Shown here in pieces: positions 11,701-21,893 of a stretch of DNA of 64,000 bases. Source of the DNA: Calonectria ilicicola. Lineage: Eukaryota; Ascomycota; Sordariomycetes; Hypocreales; Nectriaceae. The notes beneath the pieces are model-generated. The model saw only the letters and a list, made by a program, of their open reading frames with translations, did not search any database and was not told the origin of the DNA. The translations under genes and the position numbers were made by a program. Location of the stretch: positions 2,852,001 to 2,916,000 of the forward strand of contig CP085831.1 in the NCBI GenBank assembly GCA_020809705.1, read 5' to 3'. Numbering within the stretch: position 1 is the first letter of the stretch; every line of letters begins with the position of its first letter.

Positions 11701-13375
11701 TCAGATATAGAATCTTTATTCAGCTCGAGTGACAGGCTGTCCGTGTTGGCACCCTGCAATGTTTCCTCGATGTCGTGCCAGTTTCGGCTTGAAATAATCC
11801 ACTTGGCATGACAAGACTCCGAAAGTGTCTTGATGATTTCAACGAGACGTTGTCGATCATTGTCTGGGCACTCATCCATGGCGTCAACAATTAAGACTGC
11901 ATCTCTCATAGATGGTTCCTGAAGTATTTCATTGAGCATCTCTTCTAATGGCTGCAATGCACAAACATCTTCAAAGATGACTTTTCCCTGTGTGTCATAT
12001 TTCGATCGGATTAAAGAGATGAGGGTCGGATTCCTGTTACAGAACATCCATATAAGCCCTCTTAATACGGATGTTGCAGTTCGAAACCGAGTCTGGGTGG
12101 CTTGACAAAAGTAAAACGCCATTGTTTCTAGTTTTTCCTTGGCAAACCGGTCAATGATTCCGCATAGGAGCATTGTCTTTCCCTTGCCTGGATCGCCTTT
12201 GACCCAGAGGAGGCGCCGGTTCGCGTCACTGAGGAATGCTTTGAAAATTGCATTTTCGAAGACCCAGCCGTAGGAATCCGTGAGTAATCCACCCTTTGTC
12301 TTTTCGATTTCCTTCTTGTGGTATTCGGGATCAACAATGTGCAAGTCCTGGAGGAACTGTTGTTCCTTTTCATCATGATGAATCTGTTTGATGGTGGATT
12401 CCACTCGTTGGACGTCCCCACGTAAATCTTTGACGGTGTCATTTATATTCCCAAGTCGTAACTTTAAAACTTCAAAGTCATGTCGGTTCACATCATCCTG
12501 CAGCGACTTTTCAATCTCTTTGATTCCATCAATTTTCGCCTGCCAATCGTCGTATTTGACCAAATCTCTGAAGACCACGGAGGCTTCGTGACTATCATAG
12601 AGACAGACACTTTGCATTTGAAAGAGCAGAAGGTTTTTGTAGAGTTTGACAATCTTGCTTTTCAGGAGCGCCTGCAAACCAGCCAAGGAATCACTCTGTT
12701 GGTTAGTGTCGAGTAATAGCCCTGCAAGCTCCCAGTACCACTCAGCTCTCTCGAGGACATATTTGATTCCGTCCCGGTTAGTGCCAGGTTCCGATAGCAC
12801 AGTGGAGAGTAACTATTTGTGATTAACGTTGCACTTAGCAATACCAGTCATACCATTACCTGTATAAATGTTGTGATTCCTGCCCAGGCGAGGGCGGCAA
12901 CTGGCTCGGCATTTACAGCCGCAGCGATAAATCCCTTGATGTTTTCCACCGGCCTCAGGATTTCTTTAGCTCTTCCCTTCCCGTCAGATACCTTTTTCGT
13001 GGTTTCTAGCCCTTGCTCGATCAATCTCTTCATTTGAACCTGTCTACCTAAAGCATCTTGCGGTATCATATTCGTTGGCTTCCCTTGAGGAGAAAGTGCC
13101 TTGTCGAGATGGGCAGAGAGGATAGTCTCGTAGGCCTCAACGACGTTTTTCTCATCCTCTTTGGCCTTGTTATAGGACTCGTTCCATAGCTCTTGGCGGA
13201 TGTTTTTAATTTGGTCCAATGCTGGACGAGGCTCTAAAGAACCGGGCAGTTCAGTCTGGGTCGTTGATGGCTGTGAGGAGGGCAATGGTGAAGCAGCACG
13301 GCGTTCAGGATTTGGGGATGGTGATCTGCTGGCGAGCTTGTTTCGCCATCTTTTTAGGCTGAATAGTTTGGTCAT
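8715..13375 (-). CDS. NACHT-WD40 (NWD) STAND receptor, interrupted by one in-frame stop
   Basis: A fungal NLR-type signalling ATPase. Exons on the minus strand: 13375-12860, 12812-10896 and 10835-8715. Introns are 47 and 60 nt, the second with an ACTAAC branch site. The start is the ATG at 13375; codons upstream in frame lack ATG. The N-terminal part (about 60-330) is the domain I know as NACHT_N. The NACHT NTPase follows, with Walker A GDPGKGKT (about 378) and Walker B VLIVDAMDE (about 480), then a helical stretch, then from about residue 810 WD40 repeats with endings such as LWDVDSGRC, IWNLGTDSC, LWEVATGK and VWDIITGH. A TAA at 11534-11532 (codon 599) splits receptor from sensor, with the same reading frame on both sides. 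Either the gene is a recent pseudogene making a 598-aa NACHT-only protein, or a short 45-nt GT..AG intron removes the stop at the cost of a conserved linker. It is divergent from the HET-ankyrin gene. Confidence 0.8.
11532..11534 (-). other. In-frame TAA between NACHT and WD40 parts
   Basis: The frame runs ELERVRPR, stop, TIATLGLVPEGL, and homology continues on both sides. CAA to TAA is a C-to-T change at a CpA step, the step RIP prefers, so a single transition can explain it. That history is inferred. Confidence 0.8.
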
Positions 13376-14094
13376 ACCTGATAGGAGGATTTTCAACAGA
13401 CGCAGCAGTCGCTGATGTGGCGTGGTGGTGACGGTGCCGTTACCTGGATTTTTCAGTCAGGGCTGTTGGTTGGGCTCCAGAACACGGCTGAGGGTGGGGC
13501 TGCGAGTAAAGCACTCATACGTATCAACCAACGACTCGCTACCTTCATTAGTCAGCCAGATTGGTAGCCCGACTGCAGAGGTTGCAATGTACTGTTGCGA
13601 CAAGAGACTTGTCGTTGTGGCCGATGGTCAATTTCCTCAAAGGTGAAGGAGACATGTGAGATTTAATGAGTCGTACTGCCCATACTTACTTCTTGCCCAG
13701 TGCACAACATAAATCTATGATACAGACAATAAAAATAGACCAAATGTTTGGATATTTTGAAGGTTAATTTTTGAAAACGAAGAATATCTACATTGGTTTT
13801 TTTTTTTGACAACTTTCCTTGGATAACTATCCCTCCGGACCTTGACATGTGCAATGAATGCCCGTACATATGCGCGAAGGAAAACTCCAAAAAAAAAAAG
13901 CCTTTGCGAGTCCACCAGTTGCAGGACCTAGACTTGCTCCACTATCGCTCATGAGTGAATTCGGCTAAGTCCCGTCTGACACAGTTGCTGACGATGAGCC
14001 TTTATTTGAACGTGTTTTACAACACAATACCGCTCACGATCATTCTGAAAATAATTTTCCATATCAGCCAAGCCAATACGCGATTGTATTGAAA
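13376..14094. promoter_or_regulatory. Divergent promoter region, NACHT-WD40 / HET-ankyrin
   Basis: About 720 bp separate the two divergent ATGs (13375 minus, 14095 plus). It contains poly-T (about 13797-13807) and poly-A (about 13890-13900) runs typical of fungal promoters. No defined site was found. The shared region allows co-expression of the two genes. Confidence 0.45.
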
Positions 14095-17000
14095 ATGGAT
14101 GCAGGGAGCGGCGATCTTCTCGAATATTTCCGGAAAGCCACTGCTGAACTCCAGCTTTGCCCGAACCGTGTTTGGGCTGTAGCGGGGGAGAGCCTACCGG
14201 GTCTGCTCCCCGCTTTCAAGTCTACTGCCATCTCCATACCCAAAAACGCAGCATGCCATGATAGCCACCACAGCGATCACGAGCTGTGTACGTTTGACTT
14301 CTGCGAACAGTCTCAACGCAATTTCACAGCCGTCAGACAACGACACGAGTGCGAAGATGGCAAATGCACACAATTACGAGGCCGCTTCCCGAGGCATGTC
14401 CTTGAAAGCAGTCTGCAGGATGGACGTCGTAGTGTATGGTGTTTAACTGGGCATAGTATACTCCAAGCCCCTCGACCATATATGGCAGTTTCTCACGTCT
14501 GGTCCGATGGGACAGGGGCTGGGGCCTGGGAGGATGGCCAGGTAAACGAGTGTCTGTACGAATTCTTTCGAGCCATCGCAGAATGGTTTGAATGCGAAGG
14601 CATCTGGTGGGATACTATTTGTATTCCATCAAGTAAAGTTGCGCGCAACAAGGCTATTCAAAACATGCACAACAACTATGTTGATGCCCGATTCACTCTG
14701 GTGCACGATTGCTTTCTTCGGAACTGGGACTGGGATCCTGACACAGCTTGCTTTGGTATTCTTATGTCCCCATGGTTCAGCAGGGGCTGGACTGCTCTAG
14801 AGTTAGCCAACTCTCGCAAGGTCAAAGTTATTTTCAAGGGGCGTTACGGCCCCGTCATAAAAGATCTTGATGGAGAGGTTCTTGCTAAATCCAACGCACC
14901 CGACGGTCCGCAAAAAAGGGCCACTGAAATAATCAAACTCCTCCGCAGAGCTTTCAGATTTGGTGTCCAAACAAAACAGAATGATGATGGTGGGCTAAAT
15001 AGTTTGTTAAAAATCCTCGGACCACGGCATACTTCATGGTCTAAGGATATGGCCATCATTTCAGCTCTTTTAGTTGGCATCGAACCCAGTGAAGGATTGC
15101 AGGATACCTACCAGAGGATTCTGCGAAAGTTGCGGTGGTTATCCCATGAACATTTATTCCATAATGCCGCAACAATGTCCAAAGGCTTTAGTTGGTGCCC
15201 AACCACTCTGTTCAGCATGCCTGTAGTGTCATCCTCTAAGGCTACATTGGAAATTATATCCGAAAATGGCGATATGTGCGGTCTATGGCGCCAATATCGC
15301 GAACCCATAACTTGCAAATTAAATGCCGAAATTTTGTGGAATATGGTCCATCCGTTGATACAGTACCAGTTGAGAAATGCTCTCAAGCAACCGCAACAAT
15401 GTCGTCTTTTGGCCCAGCCCGACACCCAGTCAGTCCAAAAGGCCCTTCTAGTCAAAATTATGAAACGAACAAAAACTCATAAACAGCCGCTCTATCAGTA
15501 CATAGGGGCGGTTCATTTTCGTTCTAGTATTCAGGATGAAAAATGGGACGCAGTAGAGTTAATCATTTCGGGTGATCGAGATGAGCAAGCGTTAACTACT
15601 GATCATTTTGAGGAAGACGAGGCATCAGATAATGATCCTTCAACTAATATTACAAATATTTTGAGTGATCAAGACTCATCAAGCAACAAGGATAAAGTTT
15701 GTGAGGCGATATGGAAAGGCGACATGGCTCATCTGTTCAATATCCTCGATTTAGTGGATATAAATAAACCGGACCGGCTGCAGCGATATCCACTACATCT
15801 AGCCGCTGAGCGTGGCGAAAGATCAATTGTCCAATATTTATTTACCAAAGCCGGTCACAACGTCAATCTAGAGCTACAATGTGACAGCGGCCAAACCGCG
15901 CTACATTGCGCTGTCTTGGGAGGCTCCGCTATTGTTGTGGAGCTCTTACTAGAGCATGGAAGCAATCCATCTACGGCTGATAACCGCGGAAGAAATCCGC
16001 TACACATAGCATCGAAGATGGGATTCAAGTCTATCCTTAATCTACTACTAAAAAAGGATCATGAACTTGTTAGCACAAAGGACGATAATGGCCTCACACC
16101 ACTTCACTATGCTTCAATAGCCGGTCATGAGGAAGCAGTTCAAGTTCTAACAGATAACGGTGCCAAGGTCGAGGCTGAGGATCGATTAGGCTGGACCCCT
16201 CTGCACTGTGCAGTCGAAACTGGCAATGAACAATTGGTAAAGATTTTGATTCACCGCGGCGCACAGATCCACATAAAAGGTTCCAAAATCGGCTGGACTC
16301 CGTTGCATTTTGCTGCATTAAACGGTCAAAGGGGAATGGTCAAGCTATTACTCGATGCGGGGGCAGACAGAAATGCTTGTGATGAGTATGGTTGGTTACC
16401 ACGCCATTTTGCGGAGGTAAATGGACATGTCAAAACTATGGACTTGCTTCAAGATCAAGATGACATCCTCTTGTCAGAAGACCGCTGGACTATACTGCAT
16501 TTAATTGCATTAAATACACAACAGGGCTTGATGAAGCAGTTATTCAACTTTAATCATGAGGTGTTGCTGAAGATAAATGAAGAGGGTATCATGCCTTTGA
16601 TCTTTGCAGCTGAGCACGGTTTGAGGACTGGAGTGCAGCGCTTGCTTCAAAGGCACATAGATATCGAAAGAGGAGATGAAAACGGCCGTACAGCGCTGTC
16701 ACATGCAGCGGCAGGGGGCCATGACGCTGCCGTGCAGCTCTTACTCGAAAATGGGGCTGACATTGATTCCAAGGATACGTCAAAGTCTCGCACACCCTTG
16801 TCATGGGCTTCAGAAAATGGCCACGAGGTTGTGATACGACTTCTCATTGACAAGGGGGCTAAACTTGAGTTTGAGGATATAAATGGCTGGACGCCAATTT
16901 TCTACGCAGTCTCTCGTTGTAACATAGGTGTTGTCCAATTACTTCTTGATCATGGGGTGAACCTTGAGCACCGTGACAAGAACGGCCAGACGCCACTTTT

Positions 17001-19572
17001 GTATGCTACAAAGGAAGGACACCAAGAAATTGTTCAATCCCTTCTCAGCCAAGGAGCCACTACTACATCTGTGGATAGAATGTATGGACGAACACCTATT
17101 TGGTGGGCGTTGGACAGAGGTCACCAGGGCATTGTCCAGGCTTTGTTAGATCATGGCGCAACGCTTAACGATGCAGATAGTAACGGCCAAACACTAGCGA
17201 CCTGGGCTGCAGAGAATGGATATACCACCATCTTTCAACTTTTAATGGATGAAGAGGTTGACGTCAACAGCAAGAACAATTTTGGTCAGATGCCTCTTTC
17301 CTGGGCGGCAGAAAATGGACATCAGCACATTCTTCAACTGTTATTGTCAAACGGTCACAAAGTCGACTCAAAGGATCGTGTATTCGGTCGTAGTGAATTG
17401 ATTTGGGCAGCGTTAAATGGACAAACAGCTGCGATCCAGCTTCTCTTACATGAAGGCGCAGATATTGACTCCGCGGACACATCTAAGGGTCGTACGGCAC
17501 TGTCATATGCCGCAGAAAACGGGCACATTGATGTTGTCAAAATTTTGATACATTCGGGCGCGGATATCCACTTGAAAGACAAAAGCAGTAGCACGGCGCT
17601 ATATTACGCTGTGGGTGGGAAGCATAAACCTATCATCCAGTACCTGATTGACTGTGGATCCAAACTCAATGACGAGCATGGAACCTATAACATGACCCCG
17701 TTATTATTGGCAATAAGCATGGGCGACCTAGACCTTGTTGAATTCCTCCTAGAAAGGGGTGCGGACGTGAATTATGACGGCGGGTATGACCGCAATACGA
17801 TGGTATTTGCTATTAAAGAAAGACAACCAGAGGCAATGCTCAACCTATTGATTAGATATGGTGCTTCCATCGACAAAACGGACAGTAATGGTTCTTCGCC
17901 GCTTGCATTTGCTGCTGAAAGCGGATGTGTTACGAGTGCGCGCTTGCTCCTAAATAACGGCGCAGCCAGCTCGTCCTTGAATAATGCTGGTTATACGCCA
18001 CTTTCAAATGCAGCAAGAGCAGCAGAAGGAAATGTGACCATGGTGGAGCTGCTCATAGAAAATGGTGCTGGAATGAGGGTGAATGACCTATCGCTCGCAT
18101 TATACCAGGCAGCGTGGCGGGGCAATACTGCTATTGTTGAGCTTTTGGTGGAGAAGGGTGCTGATGTGAATTTCCGATTCAAGGACCGGGAAACAGTGTT
18201 ATTCCAGGCCATGTCACAAGGCCACCGGGATATGGTTGATTTCTTGCTCCAAAAAGGCGCCAAGGTCGACCTTTTGAGCGAAAAAGATGGCAAAGTCATT
18301 CTTTCGTGGGCTCTTGAAAACCACCCGGCTATTTTGCATCCCTTGATTAATAACGATGCTCGTTTGGGCGCGGAAAAGGACCACAACAACCGCGCTACCC
18401 TAGAATGGGCCGCCAATAGCGAACAACTGGATTTTTTGAAGCGCCTAATTGATCGGTCAGCCTATGTGTACGGCGAGGAGGCCGCTCGCGTCAGAACTCT
18501 AAAATGGGCTGCTGAAGAGGGCCATACAGCCATTGTCAGGCTTCTCATTGAGAATGGTACTGGGGTTGATGCAGAGGATTCATATGACTACACGCCCCTT
18601 TCACAAGCAGCACAATCGGGGCATCTCGCCACTGTGCAGCTTTTGATGAAGCATGGCGCAGATCTTGAACGAAAGAATTTGTTCATGGGGGACACCACAC
18701 TTTCATTTGCTGCCAGAAAAGGCCATCTGTCGATTGTCCAGCTAATTATAGGACAAGAAAATAGCGTTGAGCGTATGGATAAGCTCGGTGGCCGAATCGC
18801 ACTGGCTGTGGCTGCTGAAGATGGGCATGCTGAAATTGTACGATTCCTGATTGACAAGGGTGTTGACTTTAAATCCAAACCCAATTATCTCTCCAATCAA
18901 ACAGCGCTGGAGAGGGCGGCAATGCGTGGTCATCACAGTGTTGTTGACCTTCTGCTCACCAAAGGGGCCTGCTTCGACGTTGCCGATAAGTTTTCTGTTA
19001 AACCATTGTGGTGGGCCGCAAAATATGGCATCAGATCCTTGGCCAAACTTCTCATGGAGAACGAGGCGGACATCGAGTCGACAAATGAGAAAGGCCAGAC
19101 GCCAATTTCTTCTGCAGCTGAAAATGGGCATGAGGACTTTGTACAGTTTCTTATGCAAAAGGGTGCGAATATTGAATCTCAAGATAAAGAAGGTCGAACA
19201 CCTCTTTCATATGCCGCAGCGAAGGGGCATGCTAGTATTGTCCAGCTTCTTCTTGCCAATAACGCCAATCCTAACCTAAAAGACAAGAATGGAAGAACTC
19301 CGTTGTACTGCGCCACCGAGAATGAAAATCAGGCTGTAGTCAGACTTCTCCTCAATAGCTGTGTTGTCGATTGTAGGGACTACATCCACGGCCGTACACC
19401 ACTATGGTTGGCTGCCAACAAAGGATATGAGCCTATTGCACAACTTCTTGTCGACAAGGGTGCTAGTGTCAAGTCTAAAGATAAGGCGAATGGCATAGAT
19501 CCGTTGTCCCAGGCGATCAAGAAGAAACATAAAACTATTCTTCGTGCGATGGAAATGTCGGTTACTAGATAG
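14095..19572 (+). CDS. Giant HET-domain ankyrin-repeat protein
   Basis: One uninterrupted exon encodes 1,825 residues. The N-terminal part has a heterokaryon-incompatibility (HET) domain: PYMAVSHVWSDG near residue 127, a GIWWDTICIP strand, and the PWFSRGWTALELA block near 225, the three usual HET motifs. A linker follows that is acidic around residues 500-550. From about 565 to the end I count about 38 ankyrin repeats (TPLHxAAxxGHxxxVxxLLxxGA pattern), diverged rather than identical. Family knowledge: HET domains trigger cell death after non-self recognition, and repeat arrays act as sensors. Here the sensor is fused directly to the HET domain with no NACHT between. The frame opens at 14089 but the first ATG is 14095. 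The lack of introns across 5.5 kb is notable next to intron-rich neighbours. Confidence 0.9.
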   Translation: MDAGSGDLLEYFRKATAELQLCPNRVWAVAGESLPGLLPAFKSTAISIPKNAACHDSHHSDHELCTFDFCEQSQRNFTAVRQRHECEDGKCTQLRGRFPRHVLESSLQDGRRSVWCLTGHSILQAPRPYMAVSHVWSDGTGAGAWEDGQVNECLYEFFRAIAEWFECEGIWWDTICIPSSKVARNKAIQNMHNNYVDARFTLVHDCFLRNWDWDPDTACFGILMSPWFSRGWTALELANSRKVKVIFKGRYGPVIKDLDGEVLAKSNAPDGPQKRATEIIKLLRRAFRFGVQTKQNDDGGLNSLLKILGPRHTSWSKDMAIISALLVGIEPSEGLQDTYQRILRKLRWLSHEHLFHNAATMSKGFSWCPTTLFSMPVVSSSKATLEIISENGDMCGLWRQYREPITCKLNAEILWNMVHPLIQYQLRNALKQPQQCRLLAQPDTQSVQKALLVKIMKRTKTHKQPLYQYIGAVHFRSSIQDEKWDAVELIISGDRDEQALTTDHFEEDEASDNDPSTNITNILSDQDSSSNKDKVCEAIWKGDMAHLFNILDLVDINKPDRLQRYPLHLAAERGERSIVQYLFTKAGHNVNLELQCDSGQTALHCAVLGGSAIVVELLLEHGSNPSTADNRGRNPLHIASKMGFKSILNLLLKKDHELVSTKDDNGLTPLHYASIAGHEEAVQVLTDNGAKVEAEDRLGWTPLHCAVETGNEQLVKILIHRGAQIHIKGSKIGWTPLHFAALNGQRGMVKLLLDAGADRNACDEYGWLPRHFAEVNGHVKTMDLLQDQDDILLSEDRWTILHLIALNTQQGLMKQLFNFNHEVLLKINEEGIMPLIFAAEHGLRTGVQRLLQRHIDIERGDENGRTALSHAAAGGHDAAVQLLLENGADIDSKDTSKSRTPLSWASENGHEVVIRLLIDKGAKLEFEDINGWTPIFYAVSRCNIGVVQLLLDHGVNLEHRDKNGQTPLLYATKEGHQEIVQSLLSQGATTTSVDRMYGRTPIWWALDRGHQGIVQALLDHGATLNDADSNGQTLATWAAENGYTTIFQLLMDEEVDVNSKNNFGQMPLSWAAENGHQHILQLLLSNGHKVDSKDRVFGRSELIWAALNGQTAAIQLLLHEGADIDSADTSKGRTALSYAAENGHIDVVKILIHSGADIHLKDKSSSTALYYAVGGKHKPIIQYLIDCGSKLNDEHGTYNMTPLLLAISMGDLDLVEFLLERGADVNYDGGYDRNTMVFAIKERQPEAMLNLLIRYGASIDKTDSNGSSPLAFAAESGCVTSARLLLNNGAASSSLNNAGYTPLSNAARAAEGNVTMVELLIENGAGMRVNDLSLALYQAAWRGNTAIVELLVEKGADVNFRFKDRETVLFQAMSQGHRDMVDFLLQKGAKVDLLSEKDGKVILSWALENHPAILHPLINNDARLGAEKDHNNRATLEWAANSEQLDFLKRLIDRSAYVYGEEAARVRTLKWAAEEGHTAIVRLLIENGTGVDAEDSYDYTPLSQAAQSGHLATVQLLMKHGADLERKNLFMGDTTLSFAARKGHLSIVQLIIGQENSVERMDKLGGRIALAVAAEDGHAEIVRFLIDKGVDFKSKPNYLSNQTALERAAMRGHHSVVDLLLTKGACFDVADKFSVKPLWWAAKYGIRSLAKLLMENEADIESTNEKGQTPISSAAENGHEDFVQFLMQKGANIESQDKEGRTPLSYAAAKGHASIVQLLLANNANPNLKDKNGRTPLYCATENENQAVVRLLLNSCVVDCRDYIHGRTPLWLAANKGYEPIAQLLVDKGASVKSKDKANGIDPLSQAIKKKHKTILRAMEMSVTR

Positions 19573-19931
19573 AGAAGGTTTGCGATTAAGCAACACCTGC
19601 TAGGTGCTAGCCATTAGGACATATCATTCAAGGTCCTTCGCGTCTTAAAATATTTTCTATGTCTTTCAAGCCATAATTATATATTAGAAAGCACCGATTG
19701 CGAGTAAAATGTCGCGATCTACATCATAATTACTATCAAGTAAGTTATATATTCAACCCCACCGTTTGAGCCAAGTGTAAGTTGGAATCAAGCACTCCTT
19801 ACCTCTGGAAATGGTACCCTTAATCCAAGGTGTTGCATTCACGGGACAGACATCTAGTCACGAGAATGTGAGAAGAAAGACACCGCATTGCTGCAGCTCG
19901 GAGGTCAAGGCTCCGTTTTCCCAGGGCCGAA
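19573..19931. other. Short spacer with probable tail of the NACHT_N relic
   Basis: No intact gene is present. On the minus strand short reading frames may continue the relic to the right as far as about 19,800, but too damaged to assign. Confidence 0.4.
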
Positions 19932-21060
19932 TCAGACGAACCTACTGTCCTCAATAAGAGCTTTCTCTGCTTCTTTGACTGAACCAATTTTGCCCTGCCA
20001 GTCGTCCCATTTTGCAAAATGTTTCACAATGGTAAACGCCCAGTGCTCGTTATACAGACACACGCTCTGCATTTGATAAATTAGGAGGCTTTTGTAAAGC
20101 CCTACAAAATGATCTTGCAGTAGACTTTGCAGTGAAGGTCCAGAACTCTGACCTTGGCAACTGCCAAATAAAATCTCTGCTAATTTCCAAACCATCGAAT
20201 CCTCTCGAAAATATGCTTGATGCCCTCGCGATTAATCTCTGACTGTGACCAGACATTGGCTACCGCCTATAAATGTTAGATAAATCCTTTAGATGATAAA
20301 CAGAACGTTAGACTTACCTCCATGCATTTAGCAATACCTGCCCATGTAAGAGCTGCCGATGATTTCGCACTGACAGCTGTGGATATGAAGCTCTTCACAT
20401 TGATAATAGGCTGCAACCATGTTTTAGTCTGCTCTTTTTTCTTTGCAACGCTTTCAGTATATTCCATTCCAAGCTGAACAAGCTTTTTCATTGTTCTATC
20501 ATGTCATCTTCATCATGTGCCATTTGGTTCTGGGGCATCGTGCTAATCTTCAGGCACATTCCTTTCGCCTCAAGCTGGGCAGACAATATGGTCTTATACG
20601 CTTGCACGAGATCGGGCTCATCTTCCTGAGCTTTTCGGTAGCCCTTATTCCACAATCGCAGTCGCGTTTCTTCAACAGAACCGGCTAAAACCTCTTCAAC
20701 TTGAGTCACTGTCACAGGTGCGGTGATAACTGCATCTGGTTCAGTATTTTCTTTTACCAACTCTGGTTGTTCGACGGGAATCTCTTGAATTTTGTCCGCT
20801 TCGATCGTTGTTCTGGGATTCGCGTCTACCTAGTGGGCTTCGGCCTGCTCAAGCATGGCCTCATTTGTTGCTTTAGCCGAGATAGGTCATTGGTAGACCT
20901 GGGGTGAGACATGAGTGGGGCATGGCGGAAGTGGTTCGTTGGGAGTGATGTTCGGCTCAGACTCGTAGTCTGAGGGCGCAGGTTTTAGTTTTGCCGATGG
21001 CCGTTTTTTGCGAATTCTTAGGCCTACGTCTCGTAACCATTTGAATAGCTTGACTTTCAT
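19932..21060 (-). pseudogene. Decayed NACHT_N-domain gene, truncated before the NTPase
   Basis: The minus strand starts at ATG 21060 with a basic N-terminus (MKVKLFKWLRDVG) like that of the intact NACHT-WD40 gene, then shares blocks with it: LWNKGYRKAQEDE against LWNESYNKAKEDE, YKTILSAQLEAK, an NVKSFISTAVSAKSSAAL segment with LTWAGIAKCME, and YKSLLIYQMQSVCLYN against the same region of the intact gene. Damage consists of in-frame TGA and TAG near 20,900 and 20,840, a one-base frameshift near 20,490 and another near 20,200. The intron after LTWAGIAKCME still has a GTAAGT donor in the equivalent position. The NACHT and WD40 parts are missing. A broken paralogue. Confidence 0.8.
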
Positions 21061-21893
21061 GTCGACAGGTGGAATGTATAGATGATGTCTAGGCTACAAG
21101 AGTATTGTGAATTGCACAGTAGAAGAGACACCAATGTCCGTCTCACCGTAAAACAGTCGATCTAAACTGGGTGCCAAGTCAGCGCAAGGTATCTGTCAGG
21201 CCGCGGGATGGACTGAGGGGCCCAATGATATATTTTGGGCAACATTTGGCAGCTGAACCCATTTTAGTGGCTGGCCTCCTTGGCATGGGTAACGTGATGT
21301 TGTCGGTAAGCGGTTTAGCGGGTTGTGCCGGCGGCATTCACTAGTGGCAGACCGGTTTGTGGTCAGGGACCCGACATCGGCCACTCATTGTGCGTCTCTG
21401 GAGTCAATACCAATCATCAAGCGACACATTATTATGGATCTTCTCAGCCGTGGACAACTTGTCGAACGCCAGGGCCCAGGTTCTCAGCATGCGAACAACG
21501 GTTGCTTAAGCAGGTATTAAAAGGGAAAAAAACACGGAGAGCAGCAAATAATTATCCAGTGCAGCATGACATTATATTTCTAACTTCAAAGGGTATTATC
21601 ACGAGGCAAAGAAAAAACAGATGATTGCAAAGATTTAATTGTTTTTGTCAATTACGCTTGTCTTCAGCGCTTAACTAGCGTTTGGTGCCGGTTCAAATTT
21701 AGCCTTATCAACAACTCCACACGGGTCGTAGTGTTAGGATATAGTTAGAGTATAAGTGCTTGACAAAATCCTCTCATCAAAGGAAAAATGAAATGGATGG
21801 CTGACACCATTGCCACTCATTGCATCCTTATTCCGCCGATTTTTCCTTGCTTCCTATACTATCGTCATCAAACTTTGATTGTTTGTTCTCGGA
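21061..21893. other. Intergenic, upstream of the terpene cyclase
   Basis: Moderate GC, no ORF with coding character. The last 200 bp should hold the cyclase promoter; no element is assigned. Confidence 0.4.
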
